This document shows positions 31,340-41,774 of a stretch of DNA of 64,000 nt, piece by piece (positions within the stretch are counted from its first letter, which is position 1; every line of letters begins with the position of its first letter). The notes under the pieces were generated by a model. It was not told the origin of the DNA, searched no databases, and saw only the letters and a list, made by a program, of their open reading frames with translations. Source of the stretch: Prochilodus magdalenae (taxonomy: Eukaryota > Chordata > Actinopteri > Characiformes > Prochilodontidae); assembly GCA_024036415.1 (NCBI GenBank), contig JAMWET010000582.1:248001-312000 (forward strand), written 5' to 3'. The translations under genes and the position numbers were made by a program.

Positions 31340-32150
31340 ATGGCATTATGGGTTCAGGCATTATGATGTCATTAATAGAAGTGGAAGCTGGCCAACCATG
31401 AGCTTTCAAATGTAATGTCAAAATGGCCACTCGATTCATAAATACTTTCATAAATGAGGCAAAACTGTTTGAAGGTCTATAGTTTTTTGCATTATGATGT
31501 CATTAAGTGACCTGGAAATTGTTCAATTAAAAAATGAGGTAACAATTTCTAAAGACCTAGAACTTCACACATTATGATGTCATTAACCGAAGTGGAAGCT
31601 ACGCATTCCTGAGCCTACAAATTTGTCGAAATGGTCACTCAAACCTTTCATTAATGAGGCAAAACTGTCTGAAGACCTATAGTGTCTTGCATTATGATGG
31701 CATTAAGAGAAACTGAACCCGTCCAACCCTGGGCCTTCCCCTGTGATGTCATAGCGACCACCGCAAATTACTGTAAGGTTAAAGGAACACTGTCTTAGAA
31801 CTTAAAGCTTCAGGCATTATGATGTCATTAAAAGAAGCGGAGGATGGCGATTGGTAATGCCTCAAAAGTGATGTCATTATAGCCACTCAAATAACTTAAG
31901 AAATGAGACAACGTGTCTGAATATCTATTGCTTCTTGCATTATGATGTCATTAAGAGAAATGGAAGTTGTCCAATACTGAGTCTTCAACTGTGATGTCAA
32001 AATGGCCACTCAAACTTTTCAGAAATCAGCCCAAACTGTCAGAAGATCTATAGTTTCTTGCTTTATGACGTCAATAAGAGAGATGGAAACCATCCGAAGA
32101 CCTATAACTTCACACATTATGATGTCATTAACAGAAGTGGAAGCCCAAAA
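31340..32150 (+). repeat. TGATGTCA satellite array, block 3
   Basis: About 0.8 kb of the same unit ('ggcattatgatgtcattaat', 'gaagctggccaac', 'aatgaggcaaaactg'). It contains the one perfect CRE palindrome I saw, TGACGTCA at 32,066-32,073. The array ends ~45 bp before a Tc1 insertion. Confidence 0.9.
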
Positions 32151-32195
32151 GTTTAAATCTACAATTCACTTTATGCACAGATCTTTCCAAAAGTA

Positions 32196-33169
32196 CACAT
32201 GTGGACAAAATTGTTGGTACCCCTCGGTTAATGAAAGAAAAACCCACAATGGTAACAGAAATAACTTTAATCTGACAAAAGTAATAATAAATAAAAATTT
32301 TTATTGAACAAATGAAAGTCAAACACAGCTTTTTAACCATGCTTCAACAGAATTATTTAAAAAAATAAGCTCCTGAAACAGGCCTGAACAGAAATGATGG
32401 TACCCTTAACTTAATATTTTGTTGCACAACCTTTTGAGGCAATCACTGCAATCAAACGATTCCTGTATCTGTCAATGAGACTTCTGCACCTCTGCTCCAG
32501 CTGTCTCAGGTTTGAAGGGTGCCTTTCCAGACGGCATGTTTCAGCTCCCTCCAAAGATGCTCAATAGGATTTAGGTCAGGGCTCATAGAAGGCCACTTCA
32601 GAACAGTCCAGTGTTTTCCTCTGAGCCATTCTTGGGTGTTTTTAGATGTGTGTTTTGGGTCATTATCCTGTTGCAAGACCCATGACCTGCGACTGAGCCC
32701 AAGCTTTCTGACACTGGGCAGCACATTTCTCTCTAGAATTCCTTGATAGTATTGAATCTGTACCCTGCACAGATTCAAGACACCCTGTGCCAGATGCTGT
32801 TGAGTGTGGTACACACCTTGTCACAAAACAGCACAGTGACTACCTGTAGCCCTATATATAGGCCCACTGACTGATAACAAGACTGTAGATACCTGTGATG
32901 CTAATTAGTGAAAACACCTTGATTTAACATGTCCCTTTGGTCACATTTTTCGGAGGCACCATCATTTCTGTCCAGGCCTGTTTTTAATGAGTTTATGTTT
33001 TTAAGTAATTCTGTTGAAGCATGGTTAACAAGCAATGTCTTACTTTCATGTGTTTATTTTCATAGAATTTTTATTTATTATTACTTTTGTCAGATTAAAG
33101 TTATTTTTGTTATCATTGTGGGTTTCTCTTTCATTAACCGAGGGGTACCAACAATTTTTTCCACGTGTG
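32196..33169 (-). mobile_element. Tc1-like element with ~205-bp terminal inverted repeats
   Basis: A 974-bp element flanked by TA (32,194-32,195 and 33,170-33,171). Its ends are inverted copies over about 205 bp: 'gtggacaaaattgttggtac', 'cctcggttaatgaaagaaaa' and 'accatgcttcaacagaatta' at left, complements at right ('cattaaccgaggggtacc'). The interior is a truncated transposase on minus. A full element of this type is usually ~1.6 kb, so about 0.6 kb is deleted. It lies at the right edge of the satellite. Confidence 0.9.
32506..32814 (-). pseudogene. Tc1 transposase, C-terminal catalytic fragment
   Basis: A 102-codon open frame with the second and third catalytic acidic blocks of the DDE domain: the aspartate in [15 protein letters not shown] (about residues 45-60) and the glutamate in [11 protein letters not shown] (about residues 79-89). 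The N-terminal HTH domains and the first catalytic aspartate block are deleted, so the fragment cannot catalyse transposition. The frame itself is intact, which suggests that the copy is not old. Start codon is incidental. Confidence 0.85.
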
Positions 33170-33309
33170 TAATTGGAGAGAAGGGTGAGCAAGGTAGATG
33201 CTGAAAGGCTCGTTCACTTCACCTAGTCAACATTGAAAAAATACACATTAAAATCAGGTTATAAAGCAGTAATGAATCCGGATGCAGCTGATGCTGGGTA
33301 AGGTCATCC

Positions 33310-33725
33310 ATCCCATGTGGATCCCAAGCAGCTTGAATATTCTCACACAGTTCCTGCAGATGGTGCGGTAGGGGTGGAGGTGGAGTGACACCAGGCTGTG
33401 TTGGACATGTGATGTTTGCAACAAACCGTTCACCTTGGTGCTGAGCACGGTGCCTCTACACACGGATTCATCGGTGGTCTCCATTAAGACAAAAGTGGGA
33501 CACATCACTGAAGATGACCCGCTGCCATTCTGGGTTACTCCATGACAGTGTGGCTTAACACCATGTCCACAATCAAGGCTGTTTGGTCAGTTAGGTACAG
33601 CGATAAGGGCCGTCCTTGCTTGTGTCACTTGTACAGCCGAATGTGAAACCTGAATCATGCGCATGTCTCATGATGTCAAACCTACCCACCAAGTTTCATT
33701 CCTGTTGGGTGAATATGAATACATT
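33310..33725 (-). pseudogene. Tc1-like transposon family A, copy A4 (internally deleted)
   Basis: Minus strand. The right end holds the leader (plus text 'cccaccaagtttcattcctg' near 33,686) and ACLNRP-type text. The catalytic block (MCPTFVLMETTDESVC, a frame-shifted SDESRF-L region) is at about 33,450-33,508. The left part holds the C-terminal 'ctgcagatggtgcggtaggg' region. The second third of the gene is absent. Confidence 0.72.
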
Positions 33726-33729
33726 GTGC

Positions 33730-34445
33730 TCCATATTTCCACCATCGTAAAGCCACATCATATCACTGTACTGGTGGTTTCATCTTCCTCAGTCTGAGAA
33801 ACACATTAGTTCTGAGGCTACAGATTAAATTCTTCATAAAGCCGTCCATGTATAAGTGACTTCACTCGACTTGAAGCAACAACAGGCAGTACATGGCCTG
33901 CGAATGCCATGCTATGCAGAGGAGCGCTCTGAGAATGTCCAAACGGGTTGCTTCCAAATTGAGGGTAAAAGAGGGGAAAAGTAACGGAACATCAGAGTTA
34001 GCGGTTCTCGGTTAGCGCTTGGCGGTGCCTGTTAGCAGCCGATTTGGGTTGGCACGAGAACGTACGGGGATAACTCAGCCTGAGGTCTCCCCTCACATCC
34101 ATCTCTCTTTCTCAGTCTGTCTTTCACTAGCCTGTGTTTATTTTCTTTGGGCTTTCCAGTATGTAATACAAAGCTCAAACCGAATTAGCAACACATGGAG
34201 TCGAACTGGACGTGGTGATGTATGCGTTTTCAACAGGATCGCAAGGGCTGGCGGTACACGCTTCTTAGAGAAACGGCCTCTGAAAAAGTGAGATTGATGA
34301 CTGCACGTTCTATATATAAGTGTAGCTGAGTAATATACTGCCCTATAAAGGCAAGGAGCAGGAACTACTCCAACTGTGAAACTGAGAAAAGCTGAGAAAT
34401 GTGGGGGCTGGCTGTCACGGCACTTTTGAACTATGAGGGCATACA
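33730..34445. other. Anonymous sequence
   Basis: No repeat family or gene recognised. Two antisense open frames (34,019-34,291 plus; 34,138-34,458 minus) have no familiar motif. Confidence 0.35.
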
Positions 34446-34448
34446 CAC

Positions 34449-34503
34449 TACTGTGCAAAAGTCAGAGACCATCCTTCACTTATTTCATCTCCAGGCAAAA
34501 TGT
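34449..34503 (+). mobile_element. Terminal fragment of a fish DNA transposon (copy 1)
   Basis: 'actgtgcaaaagtcagagac' and 'tttcatctccaggcaaaa' match the segment at 36,903-36,960. This is a short orphan transposon end. Confidence 0.5.
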
Positions 34504-34504
34504 A

Positions 34505-34815
34505 TATGGGCAGCGCTGTAGCCTCACAGCATAAAGGGTCTGGGTTCCGTTCCCGGCTAGGGCACCGGGGTGTGGAGTTTGCATGTTCTCTCTGCATGGG
34601 TTTCCTGCAGAGGCTCCGGTTTTCTTCTCACCGTCCAACAACATGCAGTCAGGTGAACTGGAGATGCTAAATTGACTCCTAGTTGTAAGTGTGTATGTGT
34701 TTACCCTGTGATGGATTAGTGGCCTGTCCAGGGCGTTTCCTGCCTTCTGCCCAATGAGTACTGGGATAGGCTCCAGCGCCCCCCATGACCCAGAAGAATA
34801 AGTGGCTTGAAAGTT
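34505..34815 (+). repeat. Fish interspersed repeat with tRNA-like head
   Basis: Contains in order 'cagcgctgtagcctcacagc', 'gggttccgttcccggct', 'tgtggagtttgcatgttctc', 'tgtgatggattagtggcctg' and 'gggataggctccagcgcccc', ending 'gaataagtggcttgaaa'. This is one of the most common fish repeats. The head has a B-box-like 'ggttccgttccc'. Frames across it are not coding. Confidence 0.8.
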
Positions 34816-35075
34816 CCGCTGAACCTTTAAAACAGGCTCCACTCTTTTCAGTAAACTGACTTTCAGACATGCAAAGTTTTCCCAACGTTCAGTCAAGGAA
34901 GTGGTTGTTTCACTGTTACAAGTTTCCTGGAAAGATGGAAGTTATATATAGGCAAAGTGTGGAAACACTAAATACTGGAAAAGTGTATATATGAAACAGT
35001 TGTTGTTATTTGCTTTGTGATGAAAAAATCAACTTTGGAATTTTCAGTTCCTATAGGTTCAACATAAGGTCTATA

Positions 35076-35520
35076 CACTGCCTAGCCAAAATAGTGACAC
35101 ACTTAACTATTCCAAAATTTCAAGAGCCTGATGCAATTCCACATCTCTCATTTCCATCAAAGAAAGGCCTTTAGGTCAGGACTCTGTAGTGGCCTTCTTG
35201 AACCACTCTTTCACTCTCTGAGCTTGATGAATCTCTCCTGGAATATACATGGCCTGTGCCATGTGGGAAGAAGAATCCATAGATGGGATAACATATTCAT
35301 TCAGGTGGTCATTTTGTTGCCACATGGCTGATATTTGACTTGACCAACTGAAGCAGCCCCAGATCATAACACTGCCTCCAGGCGCTTGTACAGTGGGCAC
35401 TAGGCATGATGTGGGCATTGCCTCATGCACTTCCGTGTTTGCCCTGATGCGGCCATCTCTCTCAAATAGGGTCAGTCAGGACTCATCAGACCACATGACC
35501 TTTTTCCGTTGCTTCAGAGT
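35076..35520 (-). pseudogene. Tc1-like transposase, minus-strand half
   Basis: Terminal sequence 'cactgcctagccaaaatagt' next to TA at left, then a minus-strand frame with WSDES-type text near 35,480-35,500. After that come the glycine-rich CLVPTVQAPGGSVMIWG (35,345-35,410) and IHQAQRVKEWF (35,215-35,250), where the second catalytic aspartate of the DNA-HQA block has been lost. The rest to the end is missing or decayed. Inactive. Confidence 0.7.
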
Positions 35521-35719
35521 CCATACTTCCAACGTTCTCCATGCTTCCTAGTGAACTGAAGCCTTGTTTCCTGATTAGTCCCACTAACCTGTGGTTTTCT
35601 TATGGCTACACAGCTGTTTAGTCCCAATCCTGTAACTTCTGGTCATGTGGAGAAGCTCTTACTTTCACTCTTACACAGAGCCCTGAGATCTACAAATCCC
35701 AGTCATTCAAGGTTTACTT

Positions 35720-36035
35720 ACTGCAACAGTGGACGTTAAAAGAACTTTGAATTTATCATGGCACTTACTGCATTGATCCCTAACAACCACCTGCAAAACC
35801 TGGTAGGCCATCATAAACACACAAAGAAGCTGCTGGTGTTCTTTAGAACAATGGACAAGCCAACCCAAAGTCCGGACCTCAGCCTCAGTATTGAATGTGT
35901 TTGGGATTAGTGGGATTCTAGGAAGTTTCTAAGATAGTAAGACGGAACTTTGGAGGTGTGGACAAATTTCCCCGCAGATTTCCTAGACATACTGGAATCT
36001 GCAATGAAGGCAAAATGTGGACACACTAAACAGTG
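35720..36035 (+). pseudogene. Tc1-like transposon family D, plus-strand C-terminal part
   Basis: 'aacaaccacctgcaaaacct', 'aaagaagctgctggtgttct' and 'caaagtccggacctcagcct' are the KEAAGVL and PKSPDL blocks of a family D transposase, also present at 38,106-38,610. The end 'gtggacacactaaacagtg' resembles an inverted terminus. It is oriented opposite to its left neighbour. Confidence 0.6.
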
Positions 36036-36659
36036 CAAAGAAAGGATATTATATGTGTAAGATATGTGTGTTATCCTCCGCTAATTGGACGCTGAAACAC
36101 GAGCAACGTGCAAACTTGAACAACTGAAAATTAATCTCTGGGTGACTCAGGACCAAAATAAAACTTGTGAGAAGGAGGATCTGGTTCTGGTTTTATGGTT
36201 AATTAAATTGATAGTATTGGACTACTTAACGTCAACAGAACAAAGGCAATTGAATCCCACACCCAACGTTCCGACGCAATGAGGGCGCCTGCCTTCACTG
36301 GGGAACCTACGGTTGAAAGAAACCGGTCATGATGTTTTGCTCTACGCTGTTAGTATGATAGCGTCCCCGGTGCACATCACATCACCATCTCATGACCACT
36401 TACGCGCCGCCATTGCCCTAGTGCTGCTTCCATGGAAACCGTGTGGGGCAACAAAATCACCCATGGGCCTTCGCTTGGGATTTAGCACTGGGATTTGGCA
36501 GGAACCCGGTCGTGCACACTGACAAGCACAGCCAGGAAACAAGGACGAGCACCAGTTACCAGAACACAAACAATCGTGTTAAACCCTTGATAGCTATGGC
36601 TGCTATACAGTTATTAGGTTTGTCTTGTTGAAAGGCTTAATGTCAAAGGGCGGGACTCC

Positions 36660-36765
36660 TGCTACACGAGCCCAAGATATGAAAAGCTCTCTCATTCCTT
36701 TCCTTTCCTTTCCCCTCTCTCTGTCTCACTCTCTCCCTCCCTCACTTTCTCTCATAATCTCTCTT
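36660..36765. repeat. (CT)n / CTTTC pyrimidine tract
   Basis: 'attcctttcctttcctttcc' then CTCT runs. Confidence 0.8.
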
Positions 36766-36875
36766 TAAGTGCCCTATTGTCTGCCTAATTGGATTAGCTA
36801 AATTAAGTAAACAGGCTCCGACGGTGCAAATCAGCCAACAACACAGGCAAATAATGCATACAGCGCTTTGGAGGA
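36766..36875. other. Candidate conserved non-coding block
   Basis: 'gcctaattggattagctaaa', 'ttaagtaaacaggctccgac' and 'aataatgcatacagcg' form a compact cluster of ATTA/GATTA cores. Inference only. Confidence 0.25.
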
Positions 36876-36902
36876 CCGTGCTCCATTAATAACAATATAT
36901 CA

Positions 36903-36960
36903 AGGGTGTAGAAGTCAGAGATCGTCTTTCAGTTATTTATTTCCCGGTCAAAACAACCAG
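36903..36960 (+). mobile_element. Terminal fragment of a fish DNA transposon (copy 2)
   Basis: 'tgtagaagtcagagatcgtc' and 'atttatttcccggtcaaaac' parallel 34,449-34,503. Confidence 0.45.
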
Positions 36961-37030
36961 TAACGGAGCAGTGTGTGAGATTTGGTGGGGTCTATTAGCA
37001 GAAATGGAATGTATATACATTATATACATA

Positions 37031-37563
37031 CAGGGGTTGGACAATGAAACTGAAACACCTGGTTTTAGACCACAATCATTTATTAGTATGGTGTAGGGCC
37101 TCCTTTTGCGGCCAATACAGCGTCAGTTGGTCTTGGGAATGACATATACTGCGTCCTGCACAGTGGTCAGAGGGACTTTAAGCCATTCTTCTTGCAGGAT
37201 AGTGGCCAGGTCACTACGTGATGCTGGTGGAGGTTCGTCCTTCTTGGTGGTATGCTGACATTACCCTGGATACCGTGGCTCTTGATACATCACAAAAATT
37301 TGCTGTCTTGGTCACAGATGCGCCAGCAAGACGTGCACCAACAGTTTGTCCTCTTTTGAACTCTGGTATGTCACCCATAATGCTGTGTGCATTGCAGTAT
37401 TTTGGGCAGAACTGTGCTCTTACCTGCTAACTGAACCTTCACACTCTGCTCTTACTGGTGCAATGTGCAATTAATGAAGATTGGTCACCAGGCTGGTCCA
37501 ATTTAGCCATGAGAACGCCCACACTAAAATGACAGGTGTTTCAGTTTCATTGTCCAACCCCTG
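37031..37563 (-). mobile_element. Non-autonomous Tc1 element, copy N2
   Basis: 533 bp, with both 'caggggttggacaatgaaac' ends intact and TA on both sides (37,029-37,030; 37,564-37,565). Without the 25-bp duplication of N1 the length matches copy N3 within 1 bp. Differences from its sisters are scattered single bases. Inserted into a TA-rich site. Confidence 0.95.
37214..37378 (-). CDS. 54-residue HTH-only Tc1 transposase remnant (N2)
   Basis: An uninterrupted minus-strand frame starting MGDIPEFKRGQTVGARL and ending TSTSIT. It covers just the first helix-turn-helix (KTANFCDVSRATVSRV) that in Tc1 transposases binds the inverted repeats. There is no catalytic domain. SL in the sister copies is NF here. 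A short DNA-binding peptide could in principle compete with full transposase, but there is no evidence for its expression. The reading frame lies inside the non-autonomous element. Confidence 0.6.
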   Translation of the reverse strand: MGDIPEFKRGQTVGARLAGASVTKTANFCDVSRATVSRVMSAYHQEGRTSTSIT

Positions 37564-37569
37564 TATATA

Positions 37570-38100
37570 TATATATAGTAGGGATGCACCAAAATGACAA
37601 AGCCGAAACCAAACAAAAATCTACCACTTTTTTCATCACTGCATAAATTAAGTAGGCTGAAGGTTTTTGTGTCTTGGTTTTCTATTACTAACCTGCAGTT
37701 TAAATGAATTTATTCAACACCTATACATTTTAACCCCAGACATTCTATCCCAGCAGACATACCAACAAAGCACATGACTTTTAAATTTTATGGGACACCT
37801 GAAACTGAACAAGAGCTGGGAAGCGTCAGCGTGCTCCGGTGTGACTTGCAGTGGGGCCTACAGTAGTTAAGGAAACTAAAGTTAGCTAGGACATTCAAAA
37901 ATCTATAAATGTGATTAGGTAGAAAGTTATACATTTCTGTTGACTGGAATTTGCTGTCATAAAGACACTGTGAATAGCTGTTCAATTAGTGAGTTTGGTG
38001 GTGAAGTCACTGACAGCTTCGCCCACCATTAAAAAATGTTGCCGCTTTTACAAACTACTGTGTGAAACTTGTAGGAACTGAGTTTAATCCATTAATAACT
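37570..38100. other. Anonymous sequence
   Basis: AT-rich, no recognised repeat or gene. Confidence 0.35.
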
Positions 38101-38105
38101 CTTCA

Positions 38106-38610
38106 ATGGTCAGGACCCCCTTTAGGAATATTTGGGTGGTGACCCAGAGTTTGGGTGGTGACAAGAACTTTTCCAAAGCTAGTGTTCAGGAACGATGTAG
38201 AGAAAATGGGACTCCTGATAACCACCTGGAACACCTGGTAGACCCACCAACACAGTTCCCATCAGATAAACAGCCCTTAAAGCGTTCATCTTCAAGAGAG
38301 AGGAGAACATCAAGCTCCAGTCCTGCTTCAGACCTGAGAACATCCACAAGGTGTTTCTGTCAATCCTTCTACTGTGAGACACCTCAACGTTATGGAGATC
38401 TGAAAGGATGCGTAGCTGTTCAAGAAGCTCCTCACTGGGAAAAGGAAACCGATAGGACCAACAAAGAAGCTGCTGGTGTATCAGAACAATGGACTGACCA
38501 CCCCAGAGTCCAGAACCTCAACATTCCTGGATGTATTTGCGATTACCTGGATCATACGAAGCAGAAGAACGAACTGATACAGTCCAATAATTTTATGATT
38601 TAGATATTAC
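38106..38610 (+). pseudogene. Tc1-like transposon family D, decayed transposase
   Basis: A long plus-strand open frame (38,106-38,603, 165 codons), but most of it is out of the transposase frame. Recognisable in shifted frames are NGTPDNHLEHLVDPP (38,208-38,252) and the KREENIK / SCFRPE-like region. Near 38,456-38,560 are NKEAAGV and a mutated DHPRVQNLN-I-G-I-DYL, corresponding to the catalytic MDWPPQSPDLN-IE-W-L block. The catalytic glutamate is not preserved. This is why the frame is open yet not a functional gene. Confidence 0.65.
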
Positions 38611-38614
38611 CTTC

Positions 38615-39005
38615 AATTCAACCTTCCATGATCACCTCTGAAGACTATAGCTAAGTCTGATTTTAATGTCTGAGTATTTCAGCTCACACTGACCTGACAG
38701 TATACTCTGATCTGATGGTCAAGCAAGTTTAAAAGTTCTAGTAAAGAAAGTTTTTACATATTGAATCCTTCAAAGATAACAAAGCCATTCAGAGTGGTTG
38801 AATTTCAGTTACTCTTAACACCTCTTAATGCGCTTAAGTAATCAGATATCAGTGTCGACACGACTCAGGCAATAATCAGATTTCTGCTCTGCAACTCACA
38901 GATATAAACATAACATAAAACCCAAACCTCATGAGCTACACTGTGTTTTAAAACAAGCAGTGACTTTCCCTGAACATATGATAATCATAAACCTGCAGAA
39001 ATGTG
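38615..39005. other. Anonymous sequence
   Basis: No repeat or gene recognised. Confidence 0.35.
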
Positions 39006-39009
39006 ATTA

Positions 39010-39350
39010 TGATGGATGTAGGCCACATCAATGTTCAGACAAAGAATTGTGCGGTTGGTCCAGATTTGGTGGATGCCTTCCCTGGCACAATTCCGAGGAG
39101 AATTCCCTGTAGACTGGGATTTTAGCCACTGCTGGTAGAACTTTATGACCGTATGCTTCCATACACCTGCAGATTTGGCTACTTTCTTCACACTATGGTC
39201 TTTGGCACTCCCAAACGCCCAATCACTCCATTAGCCAACCATTAGCATCTGCTCTGGAGCCATTTTCCAGACATGGAACGAGACATCCAAGAGCCTGAAG
39301 TTACCACTACTTAAACGTGAGGTGACTCATTTTGTCTGGTGGGCTTAGCT
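39010..39350 (-). pseudogene. Tc1-like transposon family B, copy B6
   Basis: Minus-strand copy with 'ggatgtaggccacatcaatg' at 39,014 and the HTH frame (MKKVAKSAGVWKHTVIKFYQ, 39,132-39,191). It also has 'caagagcctgaagttacc' and, at right, 'tgaggtgactcattttgtct', which matches the inner part of the inverted end of the 51,127-52,944 element. Catalytic domain absent. Confidence 0.75.
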
Positions 39351-39399
39351 GTAGATGGGAACCTCTGGTAGCTGGTCAGGCAGCAGTAGACAGAAGAAA

Positions 39400-40200
39400 G
39401 ATCAATATAACTTCAATATAATGTATTTGCTTAGCAAACTACAACAGACACGACTCATCCTGAGTTTCTACCATATATAACACAATGTAAACATCAAGAT
39501 CGTATGATGGAGGTAAATTTAGGCTGGTTAACACGTTTAGTTGCCCAACAGGTGCAGGAAAAACGGAGAAATGAAAGGATACAGCCTGTGAATTTCCCCG
39601 GAGGAATGTTTAAGTTAATGAGGACATTTATAGGCCCGCTGTGTTGAAGACCGGGCTCGTGGAGTTTGTTGCTGTTTGTATCCAGGCACCCGAATCCACA
39701 GGTGGAAAACCTGCATCTACTTCATTAGGCTAAAGGGTTTTATTAGTCTCAGTGCGCCTCCTTAGAGTATCGGCCCTCTCTGTGGACTTCAGTGTTTCAG
39801 TATAGAAAACGCTTAATCACCTGTTATTTACAGGAGCATTCGCTGGAAAACAGCCCAGGACGATTTCAGTGTGGAAGAATTATAATATTGAGGAGAATAG
39901 CTTCGTCCAAAAAAGCCAATTTTGCAAACAATGAATTCTAAAATCATGCAAATGGCAGCATGCTAATACACCAGCTACCGGCCTCCATCCACTGTCAGCA
40001 CCAAGCTGGTTTCTAGAGCCAATCAAAGATGGTCAGTGAGTCTTAAAAAGAGAATGTCCTGACACTTCACCTAAGGATACAGCGGAGACACTGGGCGAGA
40101 GACAGCGACGATCACTCCAGCACTTGTCTCTTTTAATTGCCATATGCAGTTTTAACAGGAGCTTCGTTTTCCTAATTAGACCCCGGAGAGAGACGGGTTA
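39400..40200. other. Anonymous sequence with TTAATTA-type cores
   Basis: Mostly featureless. The last 80 bp ('cttttaattgccatatgcag', 'ttcctaattagaccccgg', 'gggttaattacttgag') look like a conserved-element fragment directly before the GA repeat. Weak inference. Confidence 0.25.
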
Positions 40201-40215
40201 ATTACTTGAGTTGCA

Positions 40216-40216
40216 C

Positions 40217-40259
<43 letters not shown>

Positions 40260-40260
40260 G
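40216..40260. repeat. (GA)n microsatellite
   Basis: About 18 AG units. Confidence 0.95.
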
Positions 40261-40342
40261 AGAAAAGAGATGGTCTCCTGAGTCTTCATGTCTCTGTGAA
40301 GGAGATGTTTAATGAAGTGCTAAACAGCCAGAACAGTCAGAT

Positions 40343-40343
<1 letters not shown>

Positions 40344-40378
<35 letters not shown>

Positions 40379-40466
40379 CACACACACACACACATACACA
40401 CAACCCCCCCCCCACACACACACACCAAACACACAAACACACACACCACACACACAACACCCCCCC

Positions 40467-40506
<40 letters not shown>

Positions 40507-40535
40507 AAACACACAACACCCCCCCACACACACAA

Positions 40536-40575
<40 letters not shown>

Positions 40576-40580
40576 CCACC

Positions 40581-40613
<33 letters not shown>

Positions 40614-40625
40614 CACCCACACACA

Positions 40626-40682
<57 letters not shown>

Positions 40683-40732
40683 CACAAATCCACACACTAC
40701 ACAAAACACACACACAAACAAACACAACACCA

Positions 40733-40774
<42 letters not shown>

Positions 40775-41250
40775 CACAACCCCAACACACACACACACAC
40801 ACACACTATACACAAACACACCCAAACACAAACACACACACACACACACACACACAAAACCACACACACACACACACAAACACACACAAACACACACACA
40901 CACACACACAACCCCCCACACACACCACACACACAGCAGTTTCTCAGACACCCCCCCAATTACACACATCAGTGCATAATTACACACACACACACTTCAG
41001 TAGTTTTTAAACCCCCCCGTTACACACACCACACACACACACACAACACACATAAACACACACACACACAGCAGTGTAATACACACCGTACACATACACA
41101 CACACACACACACACAACACACAGAGACACACACAGTACACACACACAACCACACACAAAAGTACCACACACGCATTTACACCACCCTACACAGAAATAC
41201 ACCCACCAAACACACACACGCATACACACACACACACACACACACACCTA
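40344..41250. repeat. Very long compound (CA)n/C-rich tract
   Basis: About 0.9 kb of CA repeats broken by C runs ('ccccccccccac'), AAAC insertions and two short unique islands (40,936-40,980 and 40,997-41,025). The two islands resemble each other and the sequence right after the tract: 'gcagtttctcagac' occurs at 40,936 and 41,274, and 'cagtagtttttaa' at 40,998 and 41,340. Unique flank was thus duplicated into the tract. Long open frames are artefacts. Confidence 0.95.
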
Positions 41251-41259
41251 GGAAACAAC

Positions 41260-41750
41260 ATGGATAAGTGTTAGCAGTTTCTCAGACTTAGTTTCAAATA
41301 AGTTTCAATCAGTGCTTAATTACACACAGTAAATACTTCAGTAGTTTTTAGTTCACTCCGTTATTGCACATAATTAGACGTCAGTTTAAAAATGAACATT
41401 TATTTACATTAGGTAGCAGTGTAATAGCTTCCGTATGTAGTCCAGTTCAGCAGAGATAAAGCTACACAAAGGTGGAGAGAATGCGGTTAGATTAACACAT
41501 CGTCATCTTGGAGTGTGCTAACTAGTTCAGAGTATAGAGTGGAAATCTGAAAATCACACCTACCACAGGCAGTAGTTACCTTGGCCCTTTAACTTTAAAC
41601 TACATCTCACAATAACTAAATATTCCACACACAGGAGTTGGACGTCCTTCTGGTTGTAAAGTCTGAGAACTGAATTAAGTCTATACACTTAACAACAGGT
41701 CAACATGTCATGTGTTCACTGGTTCTACACGTCAGGATGTCTTTTTGTTC
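41260..41750. other. Anonymous sequence
   Basis: Holds the single-copy versions of the words duplicated into the CA tract; otherwise no recognised repeat or gene. Confidence 0.35.
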
Positions 41751-41774
41751 TCAATTCACACAGAGGCCACTATT

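Noticed and set aside
34480..34896. 138-codon minus-strand frame
   Set aside because: Lies across a common fish interspersed repeat in antisense.
38106..38603. 165-codon open frame as a host gene
   Set aside because: Most of it is an out-of-frame reading of a decayed Tc1 transposase, recognisable in other frames.
40206..41247. 257-codon and 216-codon open frames
   Set aside because: They span GA and CA repeats only, with no protein-like segment.
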